Source of the DNA: Antitrichia curtipendula
Lineage: Eukaryota > Streptophyta > Bryopsida > Hypnales > Leucodontaceae
Reading direction: 5' to 3'
Length of the DNA stretch: 64,000 nt
NCBI GenBank assembly: GCA_951230915.1
Contig: OX579636.1
Location: 10,369,001-10,433,000, forward strand
Part shown: piece after piece, positions 24,390 to 36,839 of the stretch
Numbering within the stretch: the first letter of the stretch is position 1
Layout: each line of letters begins with the position of its first letter
Notes under the pieces: model-generated
What the model was told of the DNA's origin: nothing
Database searches by the model: none
Seen by the model: only the letters and a program-made list of their open reading frames with translations
Made by a program: the position numbers and the translations under genes

Positions 24390-25165
24390 CATCCCAATGA
24401 AGTTTAAAGTAGTCAAAATGATGTCATGATTACATACCACATGGTGGAGGTGAAAATATTTATATATTAGTCGAAAAAGTGGCAAATTTGATATAAGCCT
24501 TCATTCATTGGGAACGGTTTCATTTGTTGTCGTATAGTTTAAAGAAATAGTTATTGGTAGTCATCACATTGATAGAAGAAAGATTTGACATAAGCCCATA
24601 CTAATTGGTCAAGGTTTCAATTGTTGTCATACAAAAGAGAATGACATATCTTACTAAGCATCACATTGATAGATGAAAGACTCAATTGAAATAAAGATGA
24701 TACCAATAGTTGTTTTTCAATTTTAATGAAGTTAAAAGTAGGTAAACTAAGTAATGATATTTTGGGAGCAAAGGAATTTGTATCCAGATAGAAAAAAGTG
24801 ACAGATTTGATATATGTCCACATTCATTGGCCAAGGTTTCAATTGTCATACAATTGAAAATTACAGATCTTGGCAGGCATCACATTGATAGAAGACATAG
24901 AGATTTCAATTGAGACAAAGAGGATTCCAACAATTGTTTCTTTGCATCCTAATGGATTTGAAAGTAGGTAAAATATGTAATGATTACATACCAAATGGTT
25001 GGTCCGAGTCAAAGAGTCTGTATTCGGGTAGAAAAAGTGACAGATTTGATTTAAGCCCACATTCATTGATCAAAGTTTCAATTGTTGTCATGGAATTGAG
25101 ATGACAGTTCTTGGTAGGCATTGCATTGATAGAAGTGAGACTCAATTGTAACATAAAGAGGATTA
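24390..25165. repeat. Degenerate tandem array with units of about 220-240 bp
   Basis: The block TTTGATATAAGCCCACATTC followed by ATTGGCCAAGGTTTCAATTG recurs in variants at about 24486, 24587, 24804 and 25045. Between them the blocks CATCACATTGATAGAAGA and AAGTAGGTAAA...GTAATGATTACATACCA also recur. Similar minus-strand open frames at 24617-24823 and 24839-25066 are translations of the repeat, not genes. Confidence 0.78.
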
Positions 25166-25169
25166 AAAA

Positions 25170-26833
25170 GGGTAAAAATAGTTGTTTTTCCCACCCTCTA
25201 CAATGGGGAGCTACATGTTTTGTTGCTTTGACCCCCTATATAATACATCTCTATTTACATTTTTTATGTTGGGTTTGCTGGAGAAAAAATTGTGTTATTC
25301 TCCAATTTGTCTTTTTCTACTTTCAGCAAAAATAAATGCTGACCTAAATACTGTATGTGGAATGAACAATATGACAACACTGGGCCATTCAACTTTAATA
25401 AATAAAAAACAGTTGGAAGTTGGAAATTGGACAATGATCATTGAACATGATCCCCCCCCCCCAATATGACAAACCTGAGACAAATTTAGATTCCGGTGAG
25501 AAAGTTCCCCAGAAGAAACTCAAAGGCCCCAAGCAAGAATGTTGTGAAGGGTATCAGTTCAAGCCAGTGGAGCAAAAAGATAAATATATATAAAGTTAGA
25601 CTTGAAGTTGGCCATTTGGTCGACTGATTAGCCTTGTCTCAAGCTCCTCATATCATGAACAAGTCAGAAAAAAAGGTTATAATAACTTTACATAGGCTTG
25701 CTTTTCCAGAGAGTCCGTCAATATAAAGAACAACAGTTTGTTACTCCATATTATCTATTTACGAAAAAATAAAATAAAATGGTGAGTAAATGCAACCTCT
25801 TTTGTTTTTGAGCATTACCGGTACTGACAGCACATGGGACAGTGACAACAATTTATTTTCTTTCAGTTCTTTTTCATTCTACGTGATAAATTTTGGAAAA
25901 AAAGGAAATATTCAAATAAAAGAGAGAAAAAAGACAGCATACCGGTATGGGTTTTTTTTGTCTTTTTTTATTCCGCTTTTTTTTTTTTCATATCCAACAC
26001 TGCTACAAAATTCCTCATCTCAGTTATGGCAACATGCCAAACACAAAGCCCTTAGTTCCCACCCCACCTTGTGGGAATAATAAAACTCTCAACACCTGTC
26101 CTAACGAATATTGCAACAAATATATATATTTAAATGGTTGGCCTTACATAAGCCAAACAGAAGGGCTGGGCAGGGGGGGTCAGCAGAAAAAAGACCAAAT
26201 TTTCAGATCACACTAATTTGCTGATTTCACATGCTGTTTATGACACTACTCATGTGGCGGCGGGGGGGTGGCGGCGATGCAGTTTGCTCCGCGATTCCGA
26301 TAATTAATTAAGCTGAAATAGTAAGATAAACTCGTCTCATGCAGCTGCCCCTAAACGACCTGCGTTCGCGGCTACAAAACGATACCGGTAATGTTCCAAA
26401 TGATCCTTAGTGAGTGGTACTATGGGCGGGCTAAGCTAGTGAGGGCCCTTTTTCTCTGGGACAATATGAAAGCCTTGAGCTAACTGAAATTGGAACTTGG
26501 AAGTGAACTTTACGTAGAATGGGATAAAATTCTAGATTCATCAACCAATCATCAGGAGGGTATATAGTATCATGTGCGCCGCAAAATGAAACCCGCCTTT
26601 ATTTTGTCGCCTTGGGCGTAACTATGGACAGCGAAGCAACAAAAGGCAAAGTGAAAAAATCTCGGAGACTGAATGGATGCGACAAACGGCGTAAATACTT
26701 AATTACTGTAGCAGTACTAAGCATGGTATCCTTGCCCATAAAAACCCGTAGTTTAGTTTAATCGTATCGAAGAAAAACAATGATTTTGTGTAAACTGTTT
26801 ATTTGATCTGAATTTGATTCATGTGTTTCAGGT
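25170..26833. other. Intergenic DNA with a GC-richer island at about 26220-26660
   Basis: Ten C residues in a row occur at about 25452-25461. From about 26250 the composition becomes GC-richer for about 400 bases without any convincing reading frame. No gene is called. Confidence 0.35.
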
Positions 26834-26837
26834 TTAA

Positions 26838-27887
26838 CCCCTAAACGTCCAGAGTCTTCTCCGGAATTGATGATTTCAGAAAAATCATTATAAAGTACTA
26901 TTTGGAAAAATATTTTGGATTTGATATACAAATGAAAGTTGTAGATTTTTGAATTTTAGATTCCATCTCTACAGTTAGATTCACCAATGCTATCACCAAT
27001 ATTCTTTTTATGAATTTTGAAAGGGAAATTTTTAAATTCATTCAAAATTTGATTACAAGCAAAATATGATCATTTTTATTAAATTTTAAAAGTTAAAATT
27101 TTAATTGAGGGAGGCATATTGCTATTTTGAAAAAAAATACTAGACAATCTTAAGAAGTTGTAGTTTAGTATTCATATTTAGTAAAATAAAATCTCTAATA
27201 TTGAAAAAATACATGTTAGATAGGTTAATAATATTATAGTCTGCTTATTTCACCTTCTCTACTCCTTTTCACTAATCAAAATTTCAATAAATAAAAAAAC
27301 ATTTCCAAATGAATGCCAAAGAAGGTATCATTATAATAATTAATCCTTGATATGACAAGGTTGAAGTCATACCATACAAATCACTTGAAATTAAAGACTT
27401 CAAAAGTATATAAATCTTCCAAAATTTCATCAAGGAAGATGTCAAATAGATATATATAAAAGGTTTGGGGACTATATAGTCATTTTTATATACCAAATGC
27501 ATATGCTTGCTACCAAGAGCAACAATAAACATTATGCTTCTTTGGGCCAAAATCACAAATAGTTGGGAGCAATAGGAGGCAATTTTTGACTTTCAATAAA
27601 TCTCTTTTAGGTTATAATCCACTTTAATTTTCAACAAAAATAAAAACTTTGTTTAGAATCCTAAATGAAAATTTTGAATAGTATTTATAATTCTCTACAA
27701 CCACATAATTCAATTAGGAGAGAGTCTACTTCCAAAACATTCTTTGATTATATTATACAAATCTATGGTGATGAGTTTCATTCTTTCTTCTCTACAATAG
27801 GATGTCATCCATTGAAAATCCCCACAAATATTTTTTGTTTTCAAAATATTGTTAAAGAAGAAAAAACAAATGTAACATTTTCTTTAA
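26838..27887. other. Solitary TTAA-family left end and AT-rich DNA
   Basis: TTAA (26834-26837) is followed by CCCCTAAACGTCCAGAG, a family terminus without a recognisable partner before the next element at 27888. The remainder is AT-rich and non-coding. Confidence 0.4.
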
Positions 27888-28462
27888 CCCCTAAAACCTC
27901 AAGGGTATTTTTTGCCAAAAAACACTCAAAACCACCACTTCTGTTGTATTCAGTTAAGGAAATCAATTTTTTTGGGGGGAATTTAACCGTAGGATCTTGT
28001 ACTTAACTTGTCTGAGATCCTGTAGTAAAAATTTCATCAAATTTGACCGTACGGATTGAAAGATATTAGCATTCAAAGTTGAACAAAAAGTTTTTTTTCA
28101 AGAAGATGCTTAAATTGCCCGAAAAACTAAGATTGTCCATAACTTTCTCATCCCTAGTCCAAATAGAATGAGCCAAAGCTTCACGTATAGTTAAGAACAT
28201 AATCCTTTAGGGGAAAAATTCAAAAAAAATTATTTTGACTTTTTGTAATTTTTTTTGGGCTGCCCGCCAATCTCCATTTCTTGCTCATTGTGCCATAACT
28301 TTTTCATCCGGCATCTGATTGAAACAAAAATTATATATCCACAAAGCTCTTGCAAAGATACACAACTTCAAAATATCTCAAAAAAATTCACTTCAAATTG
28401 AGACAAGAGGAACTTACCCGGACCCAAATTGTCCCCCGAGGGGACAAGCGGAAATTTAGGGA
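27888..28462 (-). mobile_element. 575-bp TTAA-family element (type B, reversed)
   Basis: Left TTAA (27884-27887) then CCCCTAAAACCTCAAGG. The right end TGTCCCCCGAGGGGACAAG...TTTAGGGA is followed by TTAA (28463-28466). On the minus strand it carries the type B left signature (GTCCCCTCGGGGGACAA-like) and the AAAAGTTATGGCACAATGAG block shared with 21840. Confidence 0.82.
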
Positions 28463-28872
28463 TTAAATATATTGTTTCCATCTCTTCACATTTAGATATT
28501 ACAATTTACAATTGATACACCATATATTTCAATCAATATGAGTGGTGGTATTAAGACTAATTCACATTAGTTTTTTATTTAGTTAATAGAAGAGCGCACT
28601 AATATAAAATTTTATAGTATCATAGGTAAAATCAATCTAATCTAATCTACAATTTCTTTTATAATATTCCAAATTATACAAATGTCTTAAGAATATCCAT
28701 CCGAAATTTATTCAAAATTCAAAATTATTAGATTATTTCATTCACATTTCATCCAATTTAATGTTTTAAAAGAACTAGTATTCAAATTCATAAAATATAT
28801 CATGGAAAAATGTTTTCAAAATTGATGTATGAATAGTTTCATTCAATAATTTAAAATCAAAATACATAAAAT

Positions 28873-29712
28873 TCCTAAAGTCCCATTGTCCTTTAGGGGA
28901 CAAATGAAAGTTCAAGCAAGTTCTTGTGATCTCAATTTTTGGCAAAATTTTTTGAAACTTTTTGTGCACATAGAAAATTACATTAGCTTTTGGAAAACAT
29001 AATTTTCATTCCAATCAATGCCTGGAAAAAAAAATTATGCCATCCTAAGTCCAAATTTAGGATTGTTGGGTAGAATACTCCTCCCCCCCCCCCCCCCCTC
29101 TAAGAAAAACTTAAAATTTATTAACCTAAGGAGAGTATACTTTCAAAATGGGCCAAAACTGCCAAAAAATCTGATCAATTTTTTTGCTCACTTTTTCTTG
29201 ACTTCAATAAGAATCAAACTATAGGATCTCCAAGTTCACATTGAGAGTGAGCACTTCAAAAAATTCAAATTATTTGACCACACGGTTTAGGAGATATTTC
29301 ACAACATTCCAACCATTTTTTAATTCATGGTGGAGCTAAAATGAGAAAAGTGTTTGTAAGAAGAAAAAAAAATGGCACACTTGTCTTTTTCTTAAACTCC
29401 TTGATTTTGCCCTTTTCAAGGTAGATTTGCCCTTTTTGAGGTGGGCAAGAATTACATTGGTTGTCTCACTTTTTATTGGATGGCCAACACAAAACTCCAA
29501 AAATCAATTGTAAACTACACTACACCACATTTTGAAAATTATCACAAGGCAGAGTTTAATTTGGAATTTGATGAAACTACAGTACCACCATTGGATTTAT
29601 AATGCAGTCTATTTTCTAGAAATAATTTTTACTTTAAAATTTTAAAATTTGAGAATGGGAAGCTCGTAAAAGAGGGTAGCGACCAAAAAATGGTTGCTTG
29701 GGACATTAGGGA
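28873..29712 (+). mobile_element. 840-bp TTAA-family element (type B, decayed flanks)
   Basis: The left end TCCTAAAGTCCCATTGTCC matches the copy at 36840. The right end CTTGGGACATTAGGGA is followed by TTAG. Both flanks depart from TTAA by one or more bases. A run of C near 29082-29098 lies inside. No protein supported. Confidence 0.68.
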
Positions 29713-30183
29713 TTAGTGATGTGAAAGTTATCAATAACTTCTTGTTTTGTGGGCAATCATAGAAACCTCTTGAGAAAATAACATTTTGGATTCATTTTTG
29801 AACTCAATATTCACAATTTTCAACAAAAAGAGTTCTACAAGGCCTAGTATTATTTTTGAAACAATCTCACCATTGGAAATAGTGTGTTTCAATTCTATCA
29901 ACGATTCAATTCTTTCCTTCAATCCTGTATTTACATCTATTGGGCAATTTTATGAAGAATGAAAATCAATGGGATTTTTTGAATTTTTTTCAAGACTATC
30001 AACTCAATCAATGATTGCAATCTATGAAGTGAAAGATTACAAAAAATTTTCACACATTCTTGTATTAGTCTAGTGCAAGGTACTACAATTAGATATGTGA
30101 AAAAAAACCCTTTTAATTCGTTTTTCTCTTTGCAATAGAAATGGGAGTTTTGAGTGTTTTTTGATGAAAATAAAAGACATTAA

Positions 30184-31114
30184 CCTCTAAAGGCCCAAGG
30201 CTTTTTTTTTCTGCTAAAAAACACTCAAAATTGCCAATTCTATAGCAAAGAGTAAAAGAATTTGAAAAATGTTTTTTTTGCACATCTAACCGTAGGGTCT
30301 TACACCTAACTAGTATAAAAATGTGTGGAATTGTTTTTAGAATTTTGACCACACAGATTGCAAGATATCTGCATTTAAAGTTTAAAAAAACAAGTTTTTT
30401 AGTACATTGCGGGACTAGATTTTTGACTTCAAACATTTTTAAGTTAGAATTTTTGTACTACAGCATTTTGAGCTTTAAATCTTTGTAGTAATGAATTGAG
30501 TTGAGAATCTAGGGAAAAAAAAAGTTCAAAAAATCTTAATCATCATTCTTAAGAAAATTGTTAAATAGAAGTAGGTACAAGATAGAAGGAAAATCTAAAT
30601 ATTCATATATTTTAGATGGAATTAAAATGTGCTAATCCCAATGGTGAGATTGTTCTAGCAAGTAAACTAAACCATGCAAAAAAAAAAAAAGTGAAAAATT
30701 TGAAAAATTGCATTCAGAAATTAATCCTAGAAGTTATTTTTTTCAAGAAGATGCTCTAATTGCCCGAAAAACAAGAATGTCCATAACTTTCTCATAACAA
30801 ATCCAAATGAAATTAATCAAATCTTTACAAATAGACAAAAATATATTCTATGAGAAAAAAATATTTAATAAAAAATTCAAAATTTTGAATTTTTTTTAAA
30901 AATTGCCCAGGCTACCCTCCGTCCCTTGTTTTGAGCTTATTTAGTCATAATTGTTTTTTCTGGGCACCGATTGTGAAAAAAATTATATTTAGACAAAGCT
31001 TATCAGTTTTTCTATCTCCCAAAAAAGTTTCAAAAAATCACGACAAAAATTCAGCCCATAGGTACCTGCCCGAAATCCCATTTGTCCCCCAAAGGGACAA
31101 CGGTCTTTTAGGGA
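30184..31114 (-). mobile_element. 931-bp TTAA-family element (type B, reversed) beside a second terminus
   Basis: TTAA (30180-30183), then CCTCTAAAGGCCCAAGG. The right end TTGTCCCCCAAAGGGACAA followed by CTTTTAGGGA ends at 31114 and is followed by TTAA (31115-31118). Immediately after this TTAA lies GACTTTAGGGG and another TTAA (31130-31133), the bare last 11 bases of another family member. This copy probably inserted into a TTAA beside that terminus. Confidence 0.8.
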
Positions 31115-31133
31115 TTAAGACTTTAGGGGTTAA

Positions 31134-32459
31134 AGAATTGATCTCCAATTTAAGTATTCAAAAAAGATGCATCTACAATCTAGGGTAACTCTACCTAATT
31201 GTCATCTATTTTTAAAACCAACATCTTTGAATTATTGCCTAAAATCTATAGCTTCTATTCATTTGAGTCAATAGTTCAATTTGGGTACCACTATTTTCAT
31301 CATTTTGTATATTTTTAAAAACAAAAAGTTCCATTAATCTTTGAAACTCAAACTAAATTCCAATATAGCCCATAAAAATTGCACAAGACTTTATAGTATA
31401 CTTGCCAATTCTAAGCTACAATTAAATGTTCATTCTACTGAATTTGCGTCAACCTCATCGGTTGGAAAAAGGTTGGCCAACCTTGCATCTTTGTCTCTCT
31501 TCGTATAACATTGTATAATCAAGCCATGGTCCCTCTCCATGCTAGGAAGGTATCATGCTTTGCTAGATACCTGGAAGGAACTTCTCAGTTTAATTCAATG
31601 ATTGGAGTTGGTTGAAGAGTCATAGAAGACAATTTTCTTCATTGTAAAGGTCTTCTTTTCAAGAATACAAAAGTATGACATTGTAAAACTAAGCAATGGT
31701 CCTCCTCATGTTGGAAAGGTATTATGCTTTGTTAAATGCTTGGGAGGGGCTTATCATATTAATTCAAGGATTGGGACTCACTAAGGAGCTTTTTAAGATA
31801 GTTTTATTTACTTTAAAATCAAAGGGGGTCATTTATTTTTGGTCAATGCATAAAGCACTCTTCACTAGAGTGATGAAGCTATTTACATGCATAGAAATGG
31901 ATGAAACTTCATTTATTCATCCAAAAGAATGTGCATCCATCCAACATTGAACAATACCGTCCCACGATTTGGTAGCAATTTAGTGAATTCATCCACCGAT
32001 AAAAAGAAGAACATCTCACCAAATATTCCCTATAAAAAAAATTGCAATCACTTTTTAGCAAAAACTCACTGTCCCCCAAAAAATCCCTGCTGTAAAGGTC
32101 CTCTCGGGGACCACCTTTCTCACGGGTGCAAAAGGACCACCCGGGGGGGACTGACCTCATTGGTGGAAGATGAGTTTTAATGAGCCCAGCCTGCACCTAC
32201 ACCTGCATGCCTTGCCACATGCCTGCATTGCAGTGATGCCTCCTCATGCATACTCCATTCGATCCCCATGAGAGTCCATGACTCCATGACATCATGTCGC
32301 GGAAACAAAACAAACATATAATATATAATAATATAACATATACGTTGGGGGGAGGGTTCCGAGAGTCACATGTAGTATGCTTCCCCCCTCTATAAAGGTG
32401 CACCTCGAGTGGGTTGCCCCGTAGGCCGGACCCACTCCCTCAGCTATTCGCCTAGCTTT
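31134..32459. other. Intergenic DNA with a duplicated block of about 110 bp
   Basis: Two similar blocks, about 31505-31620 and about 31680-31795, share ACATTGTA...CATGGTCCCTCTCCATG / AATGGTCCTCCTCATG and TTAATTCAA...GATTGG segments at an offset of about 175 bases. From about 32190 the sequence is GC-richer, with a TATAAAGGTG motif at about 32391 ahead of the island described next. Confidence 0.4.
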
Positions 32460-32932
32460 CACTTGCGGAGCTGAATTATTTGAAGGCTGTCAAGACATGA
32501 TGATTACTCTTGGGGCATCATTTAATATGCTTCAGAATCCGCAGCCCAGAGCCAGTACCCAAAAAAATTTGGAGTACGACACTACGACCCTACCAAGTGC
32601 TTCGGAACCAAACTCTGCAAAACCAACATACGATGCACAGAAAACGAGGAGGCTCAGGTGGGTGTTAGGCCCCCCGCGCAGACTGAGGCGTTCGGAGCTT
32701 GTTCTCCCCACTGGGAACAAAGGGGCCAGGATGGAAGCCTCTGCTGCTTCTGAAGCGAAAAAGGGGGGGAACCGGGCCTGAAGACAGAGCCCATTGGACA
32801 AATGGCCTCCAGGGGAGCTAAAATGGAAAATCTTGCAGTGGATGGACACTCTGTGCAGGGCGCTAAACCCGTCCGACGAAGTGGGCCCCACAAGGAGAGT
32901 TTACCCCGGGGGGGGGGACACAAGGATTTTTT
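32460..32932 (+). other. GC-rich coding-like island, unidentified
   Basis: About 470 bases are far GC-richer than their surroundings. An open frame from the ATG at about 32497 runs 94 codons (starting MMITLGASFNMLQNPQPRAS) to a stop near 32781. A second frame then continues without stops (EPIGQMASRGAKMENLAVDG...HSVQGAKPVRRSGPHKES) to a G run and a long T run. The frame change inside an A/G-rich tract looks like a frameshift. I do not recognise the protein. It could be a retrotransposon leader/gag piece (a TATA-like motif lies 105 bases upstream) or a broken cellular gene. Confidence 0.25.
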
Positions 32933-33168
32933 TTTTTTTTTTCATGAAACTTGCAAATGTAGAATTCGTATATGCAATTAGAGGCTCCAAATTAGTTTGG
33001 AGAGACAAAGAACATAAAATATACACGGCACAAAATACAGGGCTTTCTTTTTACATTTATCTTGTAGAACATAAAATTCATCCTACATGTCCCACTTCGT
33101 AAAACAAGTTTAATGTCCTACACACTCCATTGTGTGCTATGTAAGCAATCTTTTATGAGCTCATTGTA

Positions 33169-33210
33169 TTTTTTTTTTTTTTTTTTTTTTTTGGGGGGGG
33201 GGGGGGGGGG
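33169..33210. repeat. T-run to G-run homopolymer junction
   Basis: About 24 T are followed directly by about 18 G. Similar T-to-G junctions occur near 54882-54902, and C runs near 25452 and 29082. Lengths are likely unreliable in an assembly. Confidence 0.8.
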
Positions 33211-33609
33211 AGGAGCTAAACTCCTTGAAACAATTTTCAATCAGTTTTTGTAAAATGGAAGAGAAATGGAATTGGCGTTGATCCCAAGTTGTTTCATTGA
33301 TTTTTTTGGAGCTTCATGGAATTAGTTACGAGTTTTTGAAGTTGAAACACAGGGGTCACTAAGAGCAAGCCCTTCTTGAAATGGTGACACTATTGGTACA
33401 ATGAAGAAAGCAACATGGACCTTTGTGTTAGTGGTCATTTTTTGAGCATCCTACTTTAGGGTTGTGAATGGAGTTTGGAATTTGGAATTTGGAGAGATAA
33501 AATCAAACTGGTCTTGTAGAAGAAGCTAATTTTTTTAGATATTGGTTGTGTGAAAATTTAAATTGATCTAAAGGATTTGATGAAAATGGAATCGAAATTT
33601 ATAATTCAT

Positions 33610-34930
33610 ACCTACATCTATTTGACTATGTTTTTTATGTTGAGATTGGTATAGAGAGAGAAAAATAACTCGAGTTCTTTGTCAAACCAATGTACCTTAA
33701 GAGTTTGTTTACTTATGGTTCCACAAGAGGTTTTCAAGTGGAGATTGGAATTATATTGTGATTTTCTCATGGAGGATGTGGCAACAAATAGTGGCGGGTG
33801 AGAGTCCAAAAAATCTTGAAAGATTGTTCAAATTTGACAAAAGAAAGCAATGAAGACAACATGACTGCAAGTTGTTTTGCAATACTCAATGACTTCACCT
33901 TGCATCACAATTCCATTAGATATTGTATACTACCATAGGAGACTTAGGTTTTGAAACTCTGTATCTCTTCAAGTGTGTCCTATGTTTCTTTATTTCCTAC
34001 CCTCTTCACATTGAGTTTGGTTCTAGAAGTTAGGACATTTTCAATGGAATTGCTACAAAAGGGACAATATCACCAAATGAGAGGTTGGAAATGAAGAAAC
34101 AAATGATAGAGCTAGGAAGAAAAACATTTTGACGAAGTTTGCCGTGTTTGCAATTGTCTTTGTTATGCAAGAAAAAAATTGATATGAAAAAATTGATTCC
34201 TCAAAACTTGACCTACCTTCTCCTTCCACAATTTCTTTATCAAGGCTATAAAAAATTGCTCTTATTTTTAATAGTTCATATTAGAGTCCAAAACCAAATT
34301 TATTTTTGTAGTGACATCTTTTTGGCATGCATTGGGTCATATGAATTGACAAATAATTTGTTGTTGTGAAGAAGTCTCAACTAGTGTTGGGTACGTATCA
34401 ACTAAACCAACAATGAAGTGAATGTGATAGCTATAAATAATCCATTTAAGGTTCATGAAATGCTATAATGTACAAATGGCTTGAATTTGAGTGAGACCTT
34501 ATGACAAGACTAAGAATGGTCTTGATGTAATCCGTTGAATTCTCGTGCTGTGACATGGGTCTCAGGTTGCCATTGAAGATGCCTTTAGAACCACCTCTTA
34601 GTTCCATTAATTGACATTTAAACTTGAAAGGACAAGACCTATCAAAAAGTAATTGTCAAATTTCAATTTTCAAGTGTCTGAATATCAAAACCATGCATGA
34701 AAATGATTCATTAAGAACTCTTTGTATCCTCCATGACATTACAAGCACAAAGATTTATCTTTGTACTTTCTCTCCAAGACAAGCAAGTTCTTTTGGTTCT
34801 TTTCAATTGAAATAAAGTAGACCATTTTTAGTTTTGAAATATCATCAAATTATGCTAATTAAAAGTGAAATCACCCTACTATTGCTATTTTCAGTCATCA
34901 TATTTACCAGAGCTCACACCAATACGTATT
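33610..34930 (+). repeat. Dispersed repeat, copy 1 (inverted relative to 41645-43260)
   Basis: Long stretches match the reverse complement of about 41930-43260 in the same order. Examples are the GGTATAGAGAGAGAAAAATA...TTTGTCAAACCAATG block near 33650, CATTGAAGATGCC near 34575, GGACAAGACCTATCA near 34630, and ATCATCAAATTATGCTAATT near 34845. No domain could be recognised, so the class is unknown. Confidence 0.75.
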
Positions 34931-34999
34931 ATTATTTTTCAATTTAATACTATGGTTCATTCAATGGCACTGCAAGTTGATGAGAAAGTTATTAACGTG

Positions 35000-36835
35000 G
35001 ATGAAAAAGTCTCAAATGGATGTAAAAGATTGAATTGAGTTTACCTACTGCATCTGTGTCCCCTGAAAAGATGGTGGGTTCAGTGTCCCATTTTGCTTTA
35101 TTAGAGGGTGACCCCGACACTATTGTTTGTAGAGACAGTAGAGCAGAAAGCTGGTTTTATGTTTTAATTCTGGGCATGGATGGCAGTCCAGGGGTCTTCT
35201 AATTTCCCAAACAAGTACAATTGTCATTCCTTTGACAATCCAAAAGGCGGACATGTCCCCCGGCCTCTCACTTGCTGTACACAGCACCGCAAAAAGCTCA
35301 AGAAAAAACACGCAACAAGTTTGGCAGTAATAATGTTCCTTTGCTCATAGGCTCTGGCAGGCTTGTTTGCATTCTTCGAAAAGTCATCAAAAAGAAGATG
35401 GAGAAGATGGAGAATTGTTGACAAAAAAAAATGTTTTTTTTTGTATTTTTTTTTGGAGTGTTTCAACATACTGGACCCACTTCAAGACCCACTTCAACGG
35501 GGAATTTTGGCTTGCCAAGCATTGCGTTTAGGCTGCAAAGGCGAAGCACTATTCACTTTTGCATGTCCTGACTGCACAAACTTTGGGCAAGCAACAAAAT
35601 CCATACCCTACTTCAAGGAGATTTGCTTGATTCCCCTTTGCATTAGCCTCTAGGCAGTGAATGTTGTCTAAAGGTTTAAAAGACATACTCATTTGCTATA
35701 TGGAATTACAAATAGAGCTGTAAGGTGAATCACACCAATTATCAAACCTCATCTCAATTCTATCTTTTATGTACTCATGAGATACATTTCAGAATGACAA
35801 CATATATTGTATGAGTGCGAAATTGAGATAGAAGGTGGTAACATGTTGGTTTACCTTATGTTACGTGGTAAGCTTGAATTATTCATTGCTTACCAAGTTG
35901 GATATGTAACTGTCAAAAGTGGCCATCTTATTAGAAGAAGACATGAAATGTTGCCTAATTTGGTAGTACATCAATCTTTAAGGATAGTTAAGTGATGGTG
36001 TAGCCAATACTCAAAAAATCATTCAATAAGAGTAAAATAATCAATGTCCTTGGTTCTACTTTGATGTAATTTTTGGTGAACTCGCTTCTTTTTAACAACT
36101 TAATTCATATGGTTTTTACAAAAATGCAAGCTTGTTCTTGAATTAGTTTTTTCTCCATGATTCATGTCAATGAAAAACTAAATATTTGAAAATGAACTTC
36201 ATATACTATTTTTTCTTCAAGACAAACTAAAATTCTTCAAGTATTTCGCTTTCACCAATGATATTGAAATTATCAAATAAAAAATCTTTTTAGATCTATT
36301 TAAACAAATGAATTATATAGAAATAACTAGAATCTCAACAAGTAAATTAATAAAAGTGCATGTATATTTTCATCAAAATTTGAGTAAATCTTTTAGAAGT
36401 GTTTGAAAAGGTCAATTCATACAGCAATGAAAAAATGCAAGCCTTATATTATTTGAAGATAATTATATTTTTGAATCACAATTATTTTTTATCATTAAAT
36501 GAACTCAAAGATTCAATAACTTTTTGTACCTTTTAAATAAAGATAGAGTTGCTTTACAGTCAAATTTGTTTTTCAAAATATTTTATCCTATGAAAAATTC
36601 AATTTATAAGATAAATAAATAGTCATTCTTTATGACTATCTAAAGTATATAATATTTTTGTAGTGGCTTTTAACAATGTTAGTTAGTCCTAGCAAAAAAT
36701 TTATGCTATGACTATAAAAAAGGATCATAATTTTTCTTTTAAGTAAAGAAAAAAAATCGATTTCAAAATAAATATCGATTTCGATATTATTTCAGTTCTT
36801 CTATATTTAGATTTTTGTAAGGAACACTAATTTCT
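35000..36835. other. Intergenic DNA with a GC-richer stretch, no gene assigned
   Basis: About 35040-35660 is less AT-rich than the surroundings, with overlapping open frames on both strands and no recognisable protein. From about 35700 the sequence returns to AT-rich non-coding DNA. Confidence 0.35.
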
Positions 36836-36839
36836 TTAA

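Noticed and set aside
33169..33210. Long T-G homopolymer junction as a biological signal
   Set aside because: Such runs are prone to sequencing and assembly error, and nothing around them suggests function.
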